64,000 nucleotides of DNA from Phlebotomus papatasi. Lineage: Eukaryota; Arthropoda; Insecta; Diptera; Psychodidae. Within the stretch, counting starts at the first letter, position 1; every line of letters starts with the position of its first letter. The position numbers and the translations under genes were made by a program. Location of the stretch: the NCBI RefSeq assembly GCF_024763615.1, contig NC_077223.1:78740627-78804626 (forward strand), given 5' to 3'. The notes below the pieces were generated by a model that worked only from the letters and a program-made list of their open reading frames with translations, had not been told where the DNA came from and ran no database searches. Of this stretch, positions 35,381-46,200 are shown piece after piece.

Positions 35381-38300
35381 GTAAGTGGTATAGTGGATTA
35401 AAGACCAGGCTGTTTGAGAGTGATCGGAAGTACACTTCCCAAACGGAAACCTCATATAAATCGTTCGATTATATTTTAATTAATTATTGCGAACGCGTAA
35501 CTCGCTTTTGGACTTGACTTTTCATTTGAACTTTTGAGCATTTTGAAGAGTTTTTGTGTGTTTGAGAATATGGTACCCTATTAACAATACTACTACAGAC
35601 GGAATCTGTTCCAGAATCCTTAGAAAACAACACGGAGATTTAATTATAAACCCTGATAATCTTATGATAGTTGTGATACTTATAATTCTGCATAGGCAGC
35701 CTAAGAACCAACAAAGGAAGGTGTTTTTTTTAATAATTGGTCAGAATCTTTGAGATTATTTTGGTCAATAAACAAATCATAATTAGACAGTAAAAAAATT
35801 AAAATAGTCATTAGAATCAGGGAAATTAATCCTTTTCGGGTCCATCAGGGGCAGTTATCCTTTTTAGAGAGCGAAAAACCAGGGGTGACATGATAACTTA
35901 TTTTCGATACTATCGACTATCGATTCTGAAAAATTTAAACAATAGCTGCACTTCCTGCAACTAATATTGATATTTATCAACAGTCTCATTTTTTCAAAAA
36001 TGTCACTATGAGTGGTCCAATAATCTGTAAAAAGTCGACATTCACTTAATCCAACAGATATAGATTTATCGACACTATCGATTCGATAGTATCAAAAAGC
36101 TATCATTCCACCTCAGGAAAACATGAATAAATTTGTCAAAATATTCGTTTGTAAAAATTTGGCCAAAATATTTGTGTTTTCCTGTCCTGATAGGATTAAC
36201 ACTCCTGACCTGACGCACCCGAAAGTTCATCAAGTAAAATATAGTTTACCAAGTAAAATATAGTATCAGTAATATAACCAGAATTAGAACTAGAAATCCA
36301 TGTCCTTGCTGTACGAAATCTAATTTTTTTTTAACATTTTTTTATATTTTAATTTAATTTGATTTAATTTAATAATTTTAATAATTTAATGAGATTCTAA
36401 TCAGGATTTTCACGCATTCCACCTTATTAGCAGTATGATCGGAGTTTCAAAGAGTTTATCAAAGCTTACAATCACTTAATATTATGTAGTAATTTCTTCA
36501 AGTTTGATTATAATAAAAATCTTTCACTTGAATGTAAGATAAATTATTGTATCAAAAATTAGGGGGAGGTGGGGCTACATTGATATAAGACTTTTCCCAT
36601 ATCTCTAAAGGAAACTGGGCTTTATCGTTACGTAATTTACCTCTGCTAAACAATACGATAAATATTGTACAGCTTCCTTTAGAAATATGCGAAAAACCGT
36701 ATATCAATATAGCCCCAACTCCCCCTATTGATATGAATTTCCACCGACGATTACCTTGGTGGACTTAAAATTCATTAGATATAAAAACTTATATTCCAAA
36801 AAACCTGAACTAAACACTTCCAACATTTATAAATTTCTAAATATCTTTTTATCAAAAAATAAAATAATTTCAGATATCCAAAACAGATATCAAAAGCAAG
36901 ATGAAATTTAATAGTTTCTAAATGTAATATAAATAATAAAATCTAAATAATAAAAAATAAATTAATAAATTAATAAATTCTTGAATTTTTTTTACACAGC
37001 AAAAAAACATCTTATTCATTCAAGGATTCAAGTAGAGGGAGAAGTGAAACATATCCAAAAGGGCAGTTTCATAAAGCGATATCTTCATCTTTCGCATTTT
37101 TTCTCATCTCTTTAGCAATTTTAGAAAGGAACTATACGATTCCCTATTCACTTCAGAGAGGGATAGACCAAGATTATACAAAATGTCTTTAAAATAAAAT
37201 TAGTGAATCAAAAAATAAGGAAGAAGTATACTTAAAGCAGTTACAGATTGTTATTGTAATTCAAAGTATAATAATTATTTAAAATGTTCTAGCTTGAAAA
37301 TCTAAAGTTACTTTTGTGTTTTTTGAATACTTAAAACCAGCAGAATCGGTCTTCATATCGTGTCCAATTTTGAGAATACAGAGACTCGGATGAACACATG
37401 CATTTTGTTTTATACCTTATTTATTTATTTATTTATTTAGTTATTTATGTATTAAATTATGCCCAACGCACAATAACTTTTGTTTGGTAAACATGTTTTT
37501 GACATTTTAATGAGAGTGAGTGAGATCTAGATCTAGTCATCTCGCTCTCTCTCATAAGAAATTTTGAAAACATGTTTACAAACAAAAGTTATTGTGCTCT
37601 GGGCATTTTTCATATATACAATTATTTACTATACATGTGTGAATAATAGTCATTTATACCGCCTTATGAACAATTATTTATGGAAATGTCCCGTGGTCCT
37701 ACAAAAGCTCATTGAGCTTGGGACTTGGGGGTGGAGGAAGGACTAAATAAAGATTTAAAAATTATATAATCTCTAAATAAAAACAAGTTTTTTAATCAAT
37801 TATTTATTTTATTATTCAAAGATTTTCAATATTCCAAAGCACCTTTCATTTGTAAATAGAAATTTAAAAAATTGAGTAAATTATAAGGAAAAAGGTAAAT
37901 GCTGAAATATCGGACATCACGGAAGAAAATCTAATTTGGTAGTTTGGATTTTAGTAATCTAGTAATAATTTAGGCGTTTCTGGAATTTTAGCGTATACTT
38001 TAAAAATAAATTATTGTTTTTCTTTTAATCATTTTTTAAGAATAATTCTTGAACATTAAAATTGGTTTATTCAACATTACGTGCAGTCCGTACCAACGCT
38101 TAACTTTAAGGTAATTTACCCTATGTAAGAAAATAATATTTTTAAGGATTTTTGAATAAAGGGGGTAAGATTTGGAAATCAAGACAACAAAGAATTCCGA
38201 GAAAACCGATTCAGAATTCGAGAAACTCTTTTAAAACTTTGTAAAAAAACAAATTATTTAAGCAATTGTATAAGTACAATCTGTACTAGGTAGTCTTGAC

Positions 38301-39730
38301 CTTAATATATTATTTAACTACTAGATTATCGAATGCCAAACTTTAAATTAGTTTGTTTAAAATTTTAAATTTTACCAGCAGCGGTATTACTTTGAAAGCA
38401 ATAGAATTTTCATGAAAGTTGCGATCTTTATGAATTGAAAAATTAGGCCCATTTTTGGAAAGATTTGGATTTTTTTACTGGTCAGACTATTTTTTTTTTG
38501 CTGAATAAATATATTTTTACTTTCCACTTGTTTTTGAATTTTTTTGACGATTCTAGGGGGGGGGGCAGCTGCCCCCCCTGCCCCTAGCTGGGTACTCCCA
38601 TGAGCGGTAATGTAAATTAGTTACTGTGGAATGTTACAGTTTGTTTAGAAGAAATATTACATATTAATCCAAATAGGCACATCCTTCTATTCACTGAAAT
38701 ATTTGTCAATCTAATCTCTAATGCAATAATTTCCCTATAAATTATTCTTTAGTTGAATAAATTATCCATAGGTCTTCCTTGGTCTTCCTTATCCCAAAAT
38801 CAAAATTGCTCTTTCTTTGAGTTCAATGAAAAAATACGAATTTATGGAATTAATACTTCAAACTAATAACCTCTACACACTAGAGAAATTTATGTCCATA
38901 ATGAAGCAAATTCCCTACGCTCGTGCAGGAAAAATTCTTCAATATGGACATAAATTTCTCTAGTGTGTAGAGACTTTAAGAGATTTACGCCCCTTGACGA
39001 AAACGCATAATTTTTCCAGAATAGACGCCCACCGATAAGTCGCGATTCTGGAGTTACCACTCTGATGCTTCCCAGCAATGCCACATCTATCCGAGCAGAC
39101 ATTTCTGAAGGATTCTCTTGCGAGAACAGAGATTATGGATACTATGCCGATGTGGCCAATGAATGCCAGATCTTCCATGTATGTCTTCCTGTGATGTTCA
39201 ATCAACGAAAATCCCGAACTTACCAGTGGAGCTTTATCTGCCCAGAAGAGACTGTCTTCAGTCAGGATTGTTTCACGTGTATGAGAGCTGAAGATATGGC
39301 CATCAGATGTGATGAGAGTGAAAAGTTCTACAATCTCAATAGCAATTTTGGAGGAATGATGATGGATGGAGATGATATGGGACAATACAGGGAAGTTACA
39401 TCAACCACGAGATCAGAGACCACAACATTTCAGACCACGACGGTTTTTGCAGATGATCCCATGACGACTGAAGAGGAATTCTCCACGGAGGATGATATGA
39501 AAGTGGATCGAAAGACTGAAGTGATCACTCAAGAAGTGGCCACTGAAGCGACCCCAGAGTCTGAACCACCTGAGAGTGTGATGCAGGAGAGTGAGAATGT
39601 GATCAAGACCATTGAGAATATTGTTGAGAAGGCAGCAAGAGATCTCGAAAGGGTAAACGCTACAACACCTCTGACCCGGACAAAGAGAAAAGGTCAGAGA
39701 CGAAGATTTCTGTTTGCGGCTGATGCCTGA
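35306..39730 (+). CDS. Cuticular protein analogous to peritrophin, one chitin-binding domain (CPAP1-like), 261 aa
   Basis: Two coding exons, 35306-35380 and 39020-39730, join in phase 0. The signal peptide is MQRMRIIVGAILGFSVLCES. One chitin-binding type-2 (peritrophin-A) domain spans about residues 57-122. Cysteines are C59, C74, C80, C99, C112 and C122, plus an extra C109. The aromatic motifs YGYYAD, CQIFHVC and YQWSFICP are typical of the domain. The spacing (14, 5, 18, 12 and 9 residues between them) fits ChtBD2. The rest, about 140 residues, is Thr/Glu-rich with TTTRSETTTFQTTT-type runs and ends in a basic segment (RTKRKGQRRRFLFAADA) holding possible dibasic cleavage sites. One domain on a non-repetitive secreted protein is the CPAP1 pattern, implying a chitin-binding cuticle component. 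The 3.6 kb intron carries two foldbacks and a MITE. Confidence 0.88.
35879..36117. repeat. Foldback with CGATACTATCGA arms
   Basis: CCAGGGGTGACATGATAACT through CGATACTATCGACTATCG pairs with CGATTCGATAGTATC...CATTCCACCTCAGG. CPAP1-like intron. Confidence 0.55.
36560..36727. mobile_element. MITE family A, short copy
   Basis: TAGGGGGAGGTGGGGCTACA...ATAGCCCCAACTCCCCCTA, 168 bp, TA at both ends. CPAP1-like intron. Confidence 0.8.
37418..37449 (+). repeat. (TTTA)n microsatellite
   Basis: About seven TTTA units in the CPAP1-like intron, next to the foldback at 37459. Confidence 0.7.
37459..37606. repeat. Hairpin with ATGCCCAACGCACAATAAC arms
   Basis: Arms of about 65 bases pair with few mismatches around GATCTAGATCTAG. 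A fragment of the same end (ATGCCCAACGCA) occurs at 1669-1680. Confidence 0.75.
37686..37750 (+). mobile_element. Probable 3' end fragment of a non-LTR element
   Basis: Segment with CCGTGGTCCTACAAAAGCTC and GGGGGTGGAGGAAGGAC before AATAAA. A similar segment is at 42028-42082 (CACGGTCCAAAAACAGCTC, GTGGGTGGAGGAG). Confidence 0.35.
38556..38592. repeat. G-run/C-run palindrome
   Basis: A run of ten G, then CAGCTG, then a C run, bordered by CTAG words. Intron sequence. Confidence 0.6.
38871..38972. repeat. Perfect 30-bp-arm hairpin before CPAP1-like exon 2
   Basis: Arms 38871-38900 and 38943-38972 are exact reverse complements (starting CTCTACACACTAGAG), with a 42-base loop that extends the pairing by about five more pairs. 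It ends 47 bases before the exon 2 acceptor. Confidence 0.9.
39020..39730 (+). CDS. CPAP1-like exon 2 (chitin-binding domain and tail)
   Basis: Acceptor ATTTTTCCAG at 39018-39019. The frame stays open for 236 codons to TGA at 39728-39730. Antisense frames of 126-141 codons overlap it but lack any family signature, whereas the sense frame carries the six-cysteine domain. Confidence 0.9.
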   Translation, partial: NRRPPISRDSGVTTLMLPSNATSIRADISEGFSCENRDYGYYADVANECQIFHVCLPVMFNQRKSRTYQWSFICPEETVFSQDCFTCMRAEDMAIRCDESEKFYNLNSNFGGMMMDGDDMGQYREVTSTTRSETTTFQTTTVFADDPMTTEEEFSTEDDMKVDRKTEVITQEVATEATPESEPPESVMQESENVIKTIENIVEKAARDLERVNATTPLTRTKRKGQRRRFLFAADA

Positions 39731-39839
39731 TTGGCATGTTTTGTTATAGAGTGTGTAAAACTCTGTGAAATACAATTTTCTCACCACATCCACATTGTTT
39801 TACCTTTCACGCACTTTTTCTTTCTTACATCATAAGACC

Positions 39840-39845
39840 TTTATT
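39840..39845 (-). terminator. Poly(A) signal of the PTB adaptor gene
   Basis: AATAAA on the minus strand, 285 bases after the stop codon. It lies only about 110 bases beyond the stop of the convergent CPAP1-like gene, so the two 3' ends are very close and may overlap. Confidence 0.5.
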
Positions 39846-40129
39846 ATAAGCAATTAAAGTCAAAATAGCATACTATTACCTACATTCGCCTCTACAAAGT
39901 GCCACCAAAATTATTAATATTTAGAGACTAGTTCTTTGCACGCAAGATAATCACAATTATATAGATGAAAAGATGCTGCTCTCTCTCTCACTGTATAACA
40001 TCATACAAATAAAAATTATTTACACACGTCTTGGAATGATTCTGTATGGTTTCACTTATTCAACCGCCACACAATCTCTTCAATTTGGTCTCACGAGGAT
40101 GATTCTTGGAATCTTCTTCACTCCACGCA

Positions 40130-40270
40130 TCATGCATCTGTTTCTTGCTCCTGAAGTTCTGATGCCATTTCCTCAGCTGTTCGCAGATCTATGGCGAATT
40201 TCTTGCGAACTGCCTGTTTACCGGAATCAGGTTGTTGGGCCTCTGCCTCCTGCAGTCTTCTCGAATAATC
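40130..40270 (-). CDS. PTB adaptor exon 4 (charged tail and stop)
   Basis: Acceptor CTCTGTCTAG, 46 codons, TGA at 40132-40130. DYSRRLQEAE continues the helix ending LAAAFQ in exon 3. A sense-strand frame of 104 codons across it is a shadow. Confidence 0.83.
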   Translation of the reverse strand, partial: DYSRRLQEAEAQQPDSGKQAVRKKFAIDLRTAEEMASELQEQETDA

Positions 40271-43200
40271 CTAGACAGAGTAAATAAATGAATAAATAAA
40301 TAAAAAATTTAAAAAACCATTAAGCCCTATATTTCTAGAATTAATCTACAAATAAAACTTTCCTCTCTCGCTCATTTATCATACTTTATTAATTTGAATT
40401 GCTTTTAGTGAGAATACAAAAGACTCTTGAGAGATAAGGCACTCTTTGCGTGACTTCCAATGTAACTTTATGTATTTTTATGAGAAGGATTATCTCCAAT
40501 CTGATAAGTCACGTGATTCTAATCTCTTCTGTGAATTTTCTCAAAATGTACAAGTTATTAAAAAAAATAAATGACGTAAATGACTATGAGCTTTTATGAA
40601 AATCTGGAAACATATACCTAAATCTTATGAGTCACGCAGGTGTTCTGAGAATTATGTTTTGTGAATTTCAGAGTGATTTGTTGAAACAAAATGTACACAG
40701 TAAAAAACAACTTATGTTCCACCATTAAATTACATTTCTAATTAACAATACAAAATATGCACTTAATTTATGTTGTACATAATAATTCATTGTGTATGAT
40801 TTCACTTATCTCCGTGAATTTGAACATTATTACAATTTTTTTACATTGTGCTGTTTTTATGTTTGGTGGTTTAGTACCGATTTCAACCATTTTTTTTTTA
40901 AATTTCATAACAAAGTGTCAAAAGAATGTTGTAATGCGATTAAATTCCTGATAAAATTTAATATCGTTTGATGTTGGTGTATCACAGATATTTAGAACTG
41001 GTTGATACCTTTTTAGCAAGGAATCAAGGAAATATTTAAACAAAAGCCTGTTTCAATCGGTAAATTAATGCGCTATCTACGGCTATATGACATTTGTCCT
41101 AAAAAAAAAAAACGATAGAATGACTAATACTAGGACATTGTTATGTGGACGAAAAGACAGCCTAAATTACATCCAAGAAAATAATTCAAATAAATATCAC
41201 CGTATATCACAGAAATATATTTTTTTAGAAGTATAAATTAGAGCAGAGGTGTGCAAGAAACCGTTGAAACCGAATTAACGTCAAATGAAACTTGTACGTC
41301 AATGGTCAAAACGCTACTATAACAAACTTATTTTGACGTTAATTCGGTTTCAACGGTTTCTTGCACACCTCTGAATTAGAGTCATGTTAGATTTGAAGTT
41401 CAACACAAGTTACGCATTCAGTTACGCATCACGTTACATCTCTTATTCAAAATTCAAAAAAAAAAAAACAATTATAAGTTGTCTAGGAGGAAATGAGTGT
41501 AGGGGAAAGTGGCCATGCTTTACACGGTCCTAAGCTTCATAATGACTAAATTTCTCCAATGTAAGTGAATAAATGTGACTTCGCAATAATTTTTTTTAAA
41601 AAAGGACACTTTGCCGTAGTTTTTAAAATAGGGGAAGTGGAGCACCTTTGAAATTGGATTTTTTCAACTATTTTCATATAAAATTGAGCCTTATTCTGAT
41701 ACAATTTAGCTGCACAAACAGATTGAGAATCTAAAATATATCCCTATTAGTCTCCATTTTATTTAAAAATAGATGAAAAATCCCAATTTCAAAGGTGCCC
41801 CATTTCCCCCTATGGGTGCGATTGGTCACATTTATTGAAAAACATAGAAAAACTTTAGTCATTGTGATGGTTGGGACCATGGGCACTTTCCCCTATAGGA
41901 ATTTCTACACACCGTCGAGATATTTAGAACTCTACAAAATTGCTACAATGCCCCAATCACTTTGAGCACTTTGAGTAAAGACTATTTTTTATGGTCAAAA
42001 TTTAGTCAAGTCTAACAAACATTTACGGCAGTGTCACGGTCCAAAAACAGCTCTTAGAGCTGAGGACCTGTGGGTGGAGGAGAGAAAAAAAACAAACATT
42101 TACACATTAACAGAAATTAATTCGTTTAAACGTTTTAATTTTAGTAGAAGGGAACCGGAATTCATCGGGAAGTGGAGTCAATCTTAGAAAAATAGCAAAT
42201 CTTTCCAAAGCTTTCGGCTCTAATTTTATTATAATACAATAATTATTTATAGGAGGAAGTGGGACACCTTTGAAATTGGAATTTTTCACCTATTTTGAAA
42301 TAAAATTGAGCCTTATCGGGATATAATTTAGTTGCACAAACAGACTGAGAATTCTCACCTTTGTCACCTTTTTTTTATTTATTATTTAAAAAATGTATTA
42401 AATCGGGTTTGAAATTCTATCATATTTTGAACATCTTTAAAGTAAATAGGGGGAGGTGGGGCACCTTTGAAGTTGAGATTTTTCACCTATTTTGAAATAA
42501 AATTGAGCCTTATCGCGATATAATTTAGTTGCACAAACAGATTGAGAATTCTCAATATGTTTTTGTGCAACTAAATTATATCACGATAAGGATCAATTTT
42601 ATTTCATAATAGGTGAAAAATCCCAATTTCAAAGGTGCCCCACTTTCAAAGGTGCCCCACTTTCAAAGGTACCGTACTTCCTCCTATTTACTTTAAAGAT
42701 GTTCGGAATAGGTTTTGAGAGAATTTTAAAACCGATTTTATACATTTTTAAAAAATAAATAAGAAAAAGTGACAAAGCGTCCAATGCTTTGCGGAATGTT
42801 CAAACTCGTAACTTGGATGCTGTACCTCAAAAGTACTTGCACATCATTTACCGTTTATCGGTTCTCAACCGATTTGAACCGATTCACAAACTACTCAAAA
42901 GATCGCTAAAAATAGCTGAGGAATAATGAAATTGAGTTTCGCACAAAAATTGCTTATCGGTTATTAATTGGGGCATTACCGACTATGAACCGATTTTATC
43001 TAAACATCGTGACATCAAAAAACTCATAACTTCAGATTTCCAAAATTCTAAATACCAAAATGTGAATATTCCTCCAAATCCTCAATAATAAATTATAATA
43101 TGAGAATAGCTACTCTTATTTAAATAATAGATAATATATAATGGAGGAACCGAGGCAGAATTGGCAAGGGGTAGAATTAAACAGTGATGCGTTATAGTTT

Positions 43201-46200
43201 ACCTTACACTGAAAAAAATATTTGGTAAAATTGTTCGTAAATGTTTGTGAATTCCTATTGAGGACTTACGAGGCACTCAATGAGTCAAGTGGTAGAGCTC
43301 TCGCTCTATGATGCAAGTGTTCCGGGTTCGAATCCCCTTTAGGTTACCAGCAATTTTTCTGGCGTTAAAGGGGTGCGAATTGCATCCAGTGAGCTTCACT
43401 GCACTTGATTCCACGGGGCATGGGACTGACAACCCCATCCCTGTATAAGAAAAAATAATAATGGATACCCCGAACTTCCCTTGTGGGAAGGCCTAGTTCC
43501 TCTATGGAACGTTGTGCCACCATTATTATATTATTATTATTACTTACGAAATGCTCGAAAACTTTATAACCCACAAAAAGTTCGTAAAAGTTTGTTGTTT
43601 TTCACAAACTTTGTTCGAACATTAATCACTTGACGAGCATTTTTTGTTCTGTTACAAACCTTTCTTCGTACATTTTTGTTCGTCTGGTAAACATTTATTA
43701 ACAAATGAAAAAAATTAAGAACATATTTTTATGTCTTTACGAATATTTACAAACGAATGTTTGTAAAAGTACAAAAAATATTCGTCAAGTGATTATGTTA
43801 CGAACAGTGTTTGTGAAAAAACTACAAACACAAACTTTTACGAACTTTTTAGTGGGTTATACGGTTTACGAGCATTTCGTAAGTCCCCAATAGGAATTCA
43901 CAAACAATTACGAACAATTTTACAAAATATTTTTTTTCTGGGTTGAAGGAATATTGAGTATACAACAATTCACAAATTAAGAGGAAAAACCTCCTTCCCT
44001 ATTCGTTGAAATATTAATCAATTTTTTTTCACAAATTATTCACAAAGAAAAATTTCATTTCTTGGCTAATCTGCCCCAGTCTCCCATAGCAAGAGTAAAC
44101 TAACGTTTTTCAATATGTAGTAAACTAGCAGTACGACAAATCTTACCTGAAACGCAGCCGCTAATGCAAAGGTGAGTTTCCTGGCCATTGCTCGACTGTC
44201 GCAAACGAAGGCTTCGACTTCGAAGGGACTCCTAACAGATTCCTCATTGACCAGAATAATAGAGAAAACCCGAGAGTAGACGATATCCTGTACTCCATAT
44301 GATATCGTATCGACATTGTGTACCCATTTTCTGTACTCTGTAATTTTATTAGGAATTGTCTCGAGAATGATGGCATCTAGGGTCACTGTTAGGTTACAAA
44401 TAGGCAGGACTTTCCCTGGAGCCATTTCTTTGGCTGCAGCCACCTTCAAATAAAATGATCATAAATAAAACCACCCATATATTTCGCGCCAACTGACTGT
44501 CTTACCATTTTATCTACTGGCTTCCGGGTGTGCTTGATGCCCCAGAGTCCATTTCCTTTCTGCTTCCCCAGGTATTTCACCTGCAAAATAGAAGCAAAAG
44601 AAATACAAATCAGTGGAGACAATTGGATGCAGTGCGAAATGCACATGAATAATTCACATTCTGCACACGATTGTTGCAGAGAATGACTTCTTCATCTTCA
44701 TCAATTTATAAGACACTCTTGCCTTTGGGTGCAATATCAACTCCAACAGACATTCATTGCGAGACAATTGATAATTTCCGGTTGTTTAACTCGTGGCAAA
44801 AGTGCGCACCACATGAAATACGCCTTTGATGATATGGGTGTTTACATTGCTCTCTTAAGCTTTCAGTTGCAGAAATTTTAATGAAACTTTCCTGATAAGA
44901 TTATGATTGGTTACCCAAGTGTTTAAAAATAATCTATATGATTTACAAAGTATATAAAATATTCCAGGGAACTTCTTGGCTTTCGAATAATCCGATACTT
45001 CTCAGGAAGTACATATAAGATATTTTAAATAAGCTTTATGTTTTAATATTTTTAGGCCACGCCCTCTTAAGAAACTATATTTTTTGTGTGTTGATTACGG
45101 AATACATGGAGTTCCGCTTTGAAAGAAATTTTCGGGACCGAAAAAAGCCCGTGAAGTCACTCCAGTCAGTGACACAAAATATTTGCATACCTACAGGAGA
45201 TACTTTTGTAATAAAATACCGGAACGCTGTGATGTATGCAAAACATTTTCGGCGCTACTTTTTTGGCTTATTTTCAACGCCAACGGTTCAAAAGAAGTGT
45301 ACAGTAGAGTTCCTCAAATTTGAACAATATTTTCAAACACGTAACGGAATTGATGTGAAATTCACTATTCCTAAATTAAGAAAAATTACTTTAAAGAATA
45401 TATCAATGTCATTTATTGTGAAATAAATGGAAGTTGTTGCGGAAGTTATTATAATACGATAATATTGAGGAAATACTAGAGAAAATATTTTTTTGATTCA
45501 GACTCCACGCAAAACTTTCTTCGCATAATCTCAAATTTTACATTTTGAATTCAATCGTAGTTCAAATTTGAGGAACTCTACTGTATTTCAAATTTACCGC
45601 GTGAAAAAAAAATCGCACACATTTAGGGAGATTTCAAAAATTATTTTATAAATGAGCTCCCATAGACAATTCATATCAAATTCTTTCAATCCGTTTTCAC
45701 TCAAGCCGGAACTCCCTGTACTGTGATATTTTGATGTTTGTGGTATTATCCATAATTTAATAAGTAAAAATAAGAGATTAAGATATTGTGCGTTAAATAA
45801 TAACAAATTAAATTGTGCTACATTTCGAAGACCTTGCAATATCGGACACTTTTCTTTCTCAAAATTTCGTAAAATTTAAATTAATTTCATTAATTTCTGA
45901 ATGTTGTAAAATATGAAAGAAACAAAAGAGTCCCGATCAGGATTTCTCGGGATACCGTAGAAAAATCTTTGAAGGAGTTCCGAAACGGCAAAAGCCTATG
46001 AGAAACTTTGTGTCCTATATAACACACAAAGGACTATTTTTATTCAATTTAATTTCAGAGAAAGCAAATATCAAATATCATAAACTACTTTGGAAACTTT
46101 CAAATTATACTTCGAAAAGAAGGAGGAAAAAAATAGTTTTAAAGACTTTGGAGCCTTTACGCAATGTGTCCGAAATTTAACACAGTCCCTATTGGATTTA

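Larger units (their letters stand above)
43141..44088. mobile_element. Outer inverted-repeat element, related to family B ends
   Basis: ATGGAGGAACCGAGGCAGAA at the left pairs with TTGGCTAATCTGCCCCAGTC and CTCCCAT at the right. It contains family C copy 1, which contains the SINE. The right end is 59 bases from PTB adaptor exon 3 on the intron side. Confidence 0.6.

Noticed and set aside
38960..39385. 141-codon minus-strand frame over CPAP1-like exon 2
   Set aside because: Antisense shadow of an exon with a clear six-cysteine chitin-binding domain.
39973..40287. 104-codon plus-strand frame
   Set aside because: Overlaps PTB adaptor exon 4 in antisense; the minus frame continues the exon 3 helix and has proper splice sites.
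45088..45426. 112-codon plus-strand frame
   Set aside because: Runs into the family J MITE at 45302 and so is partly repeat; no domain seen.
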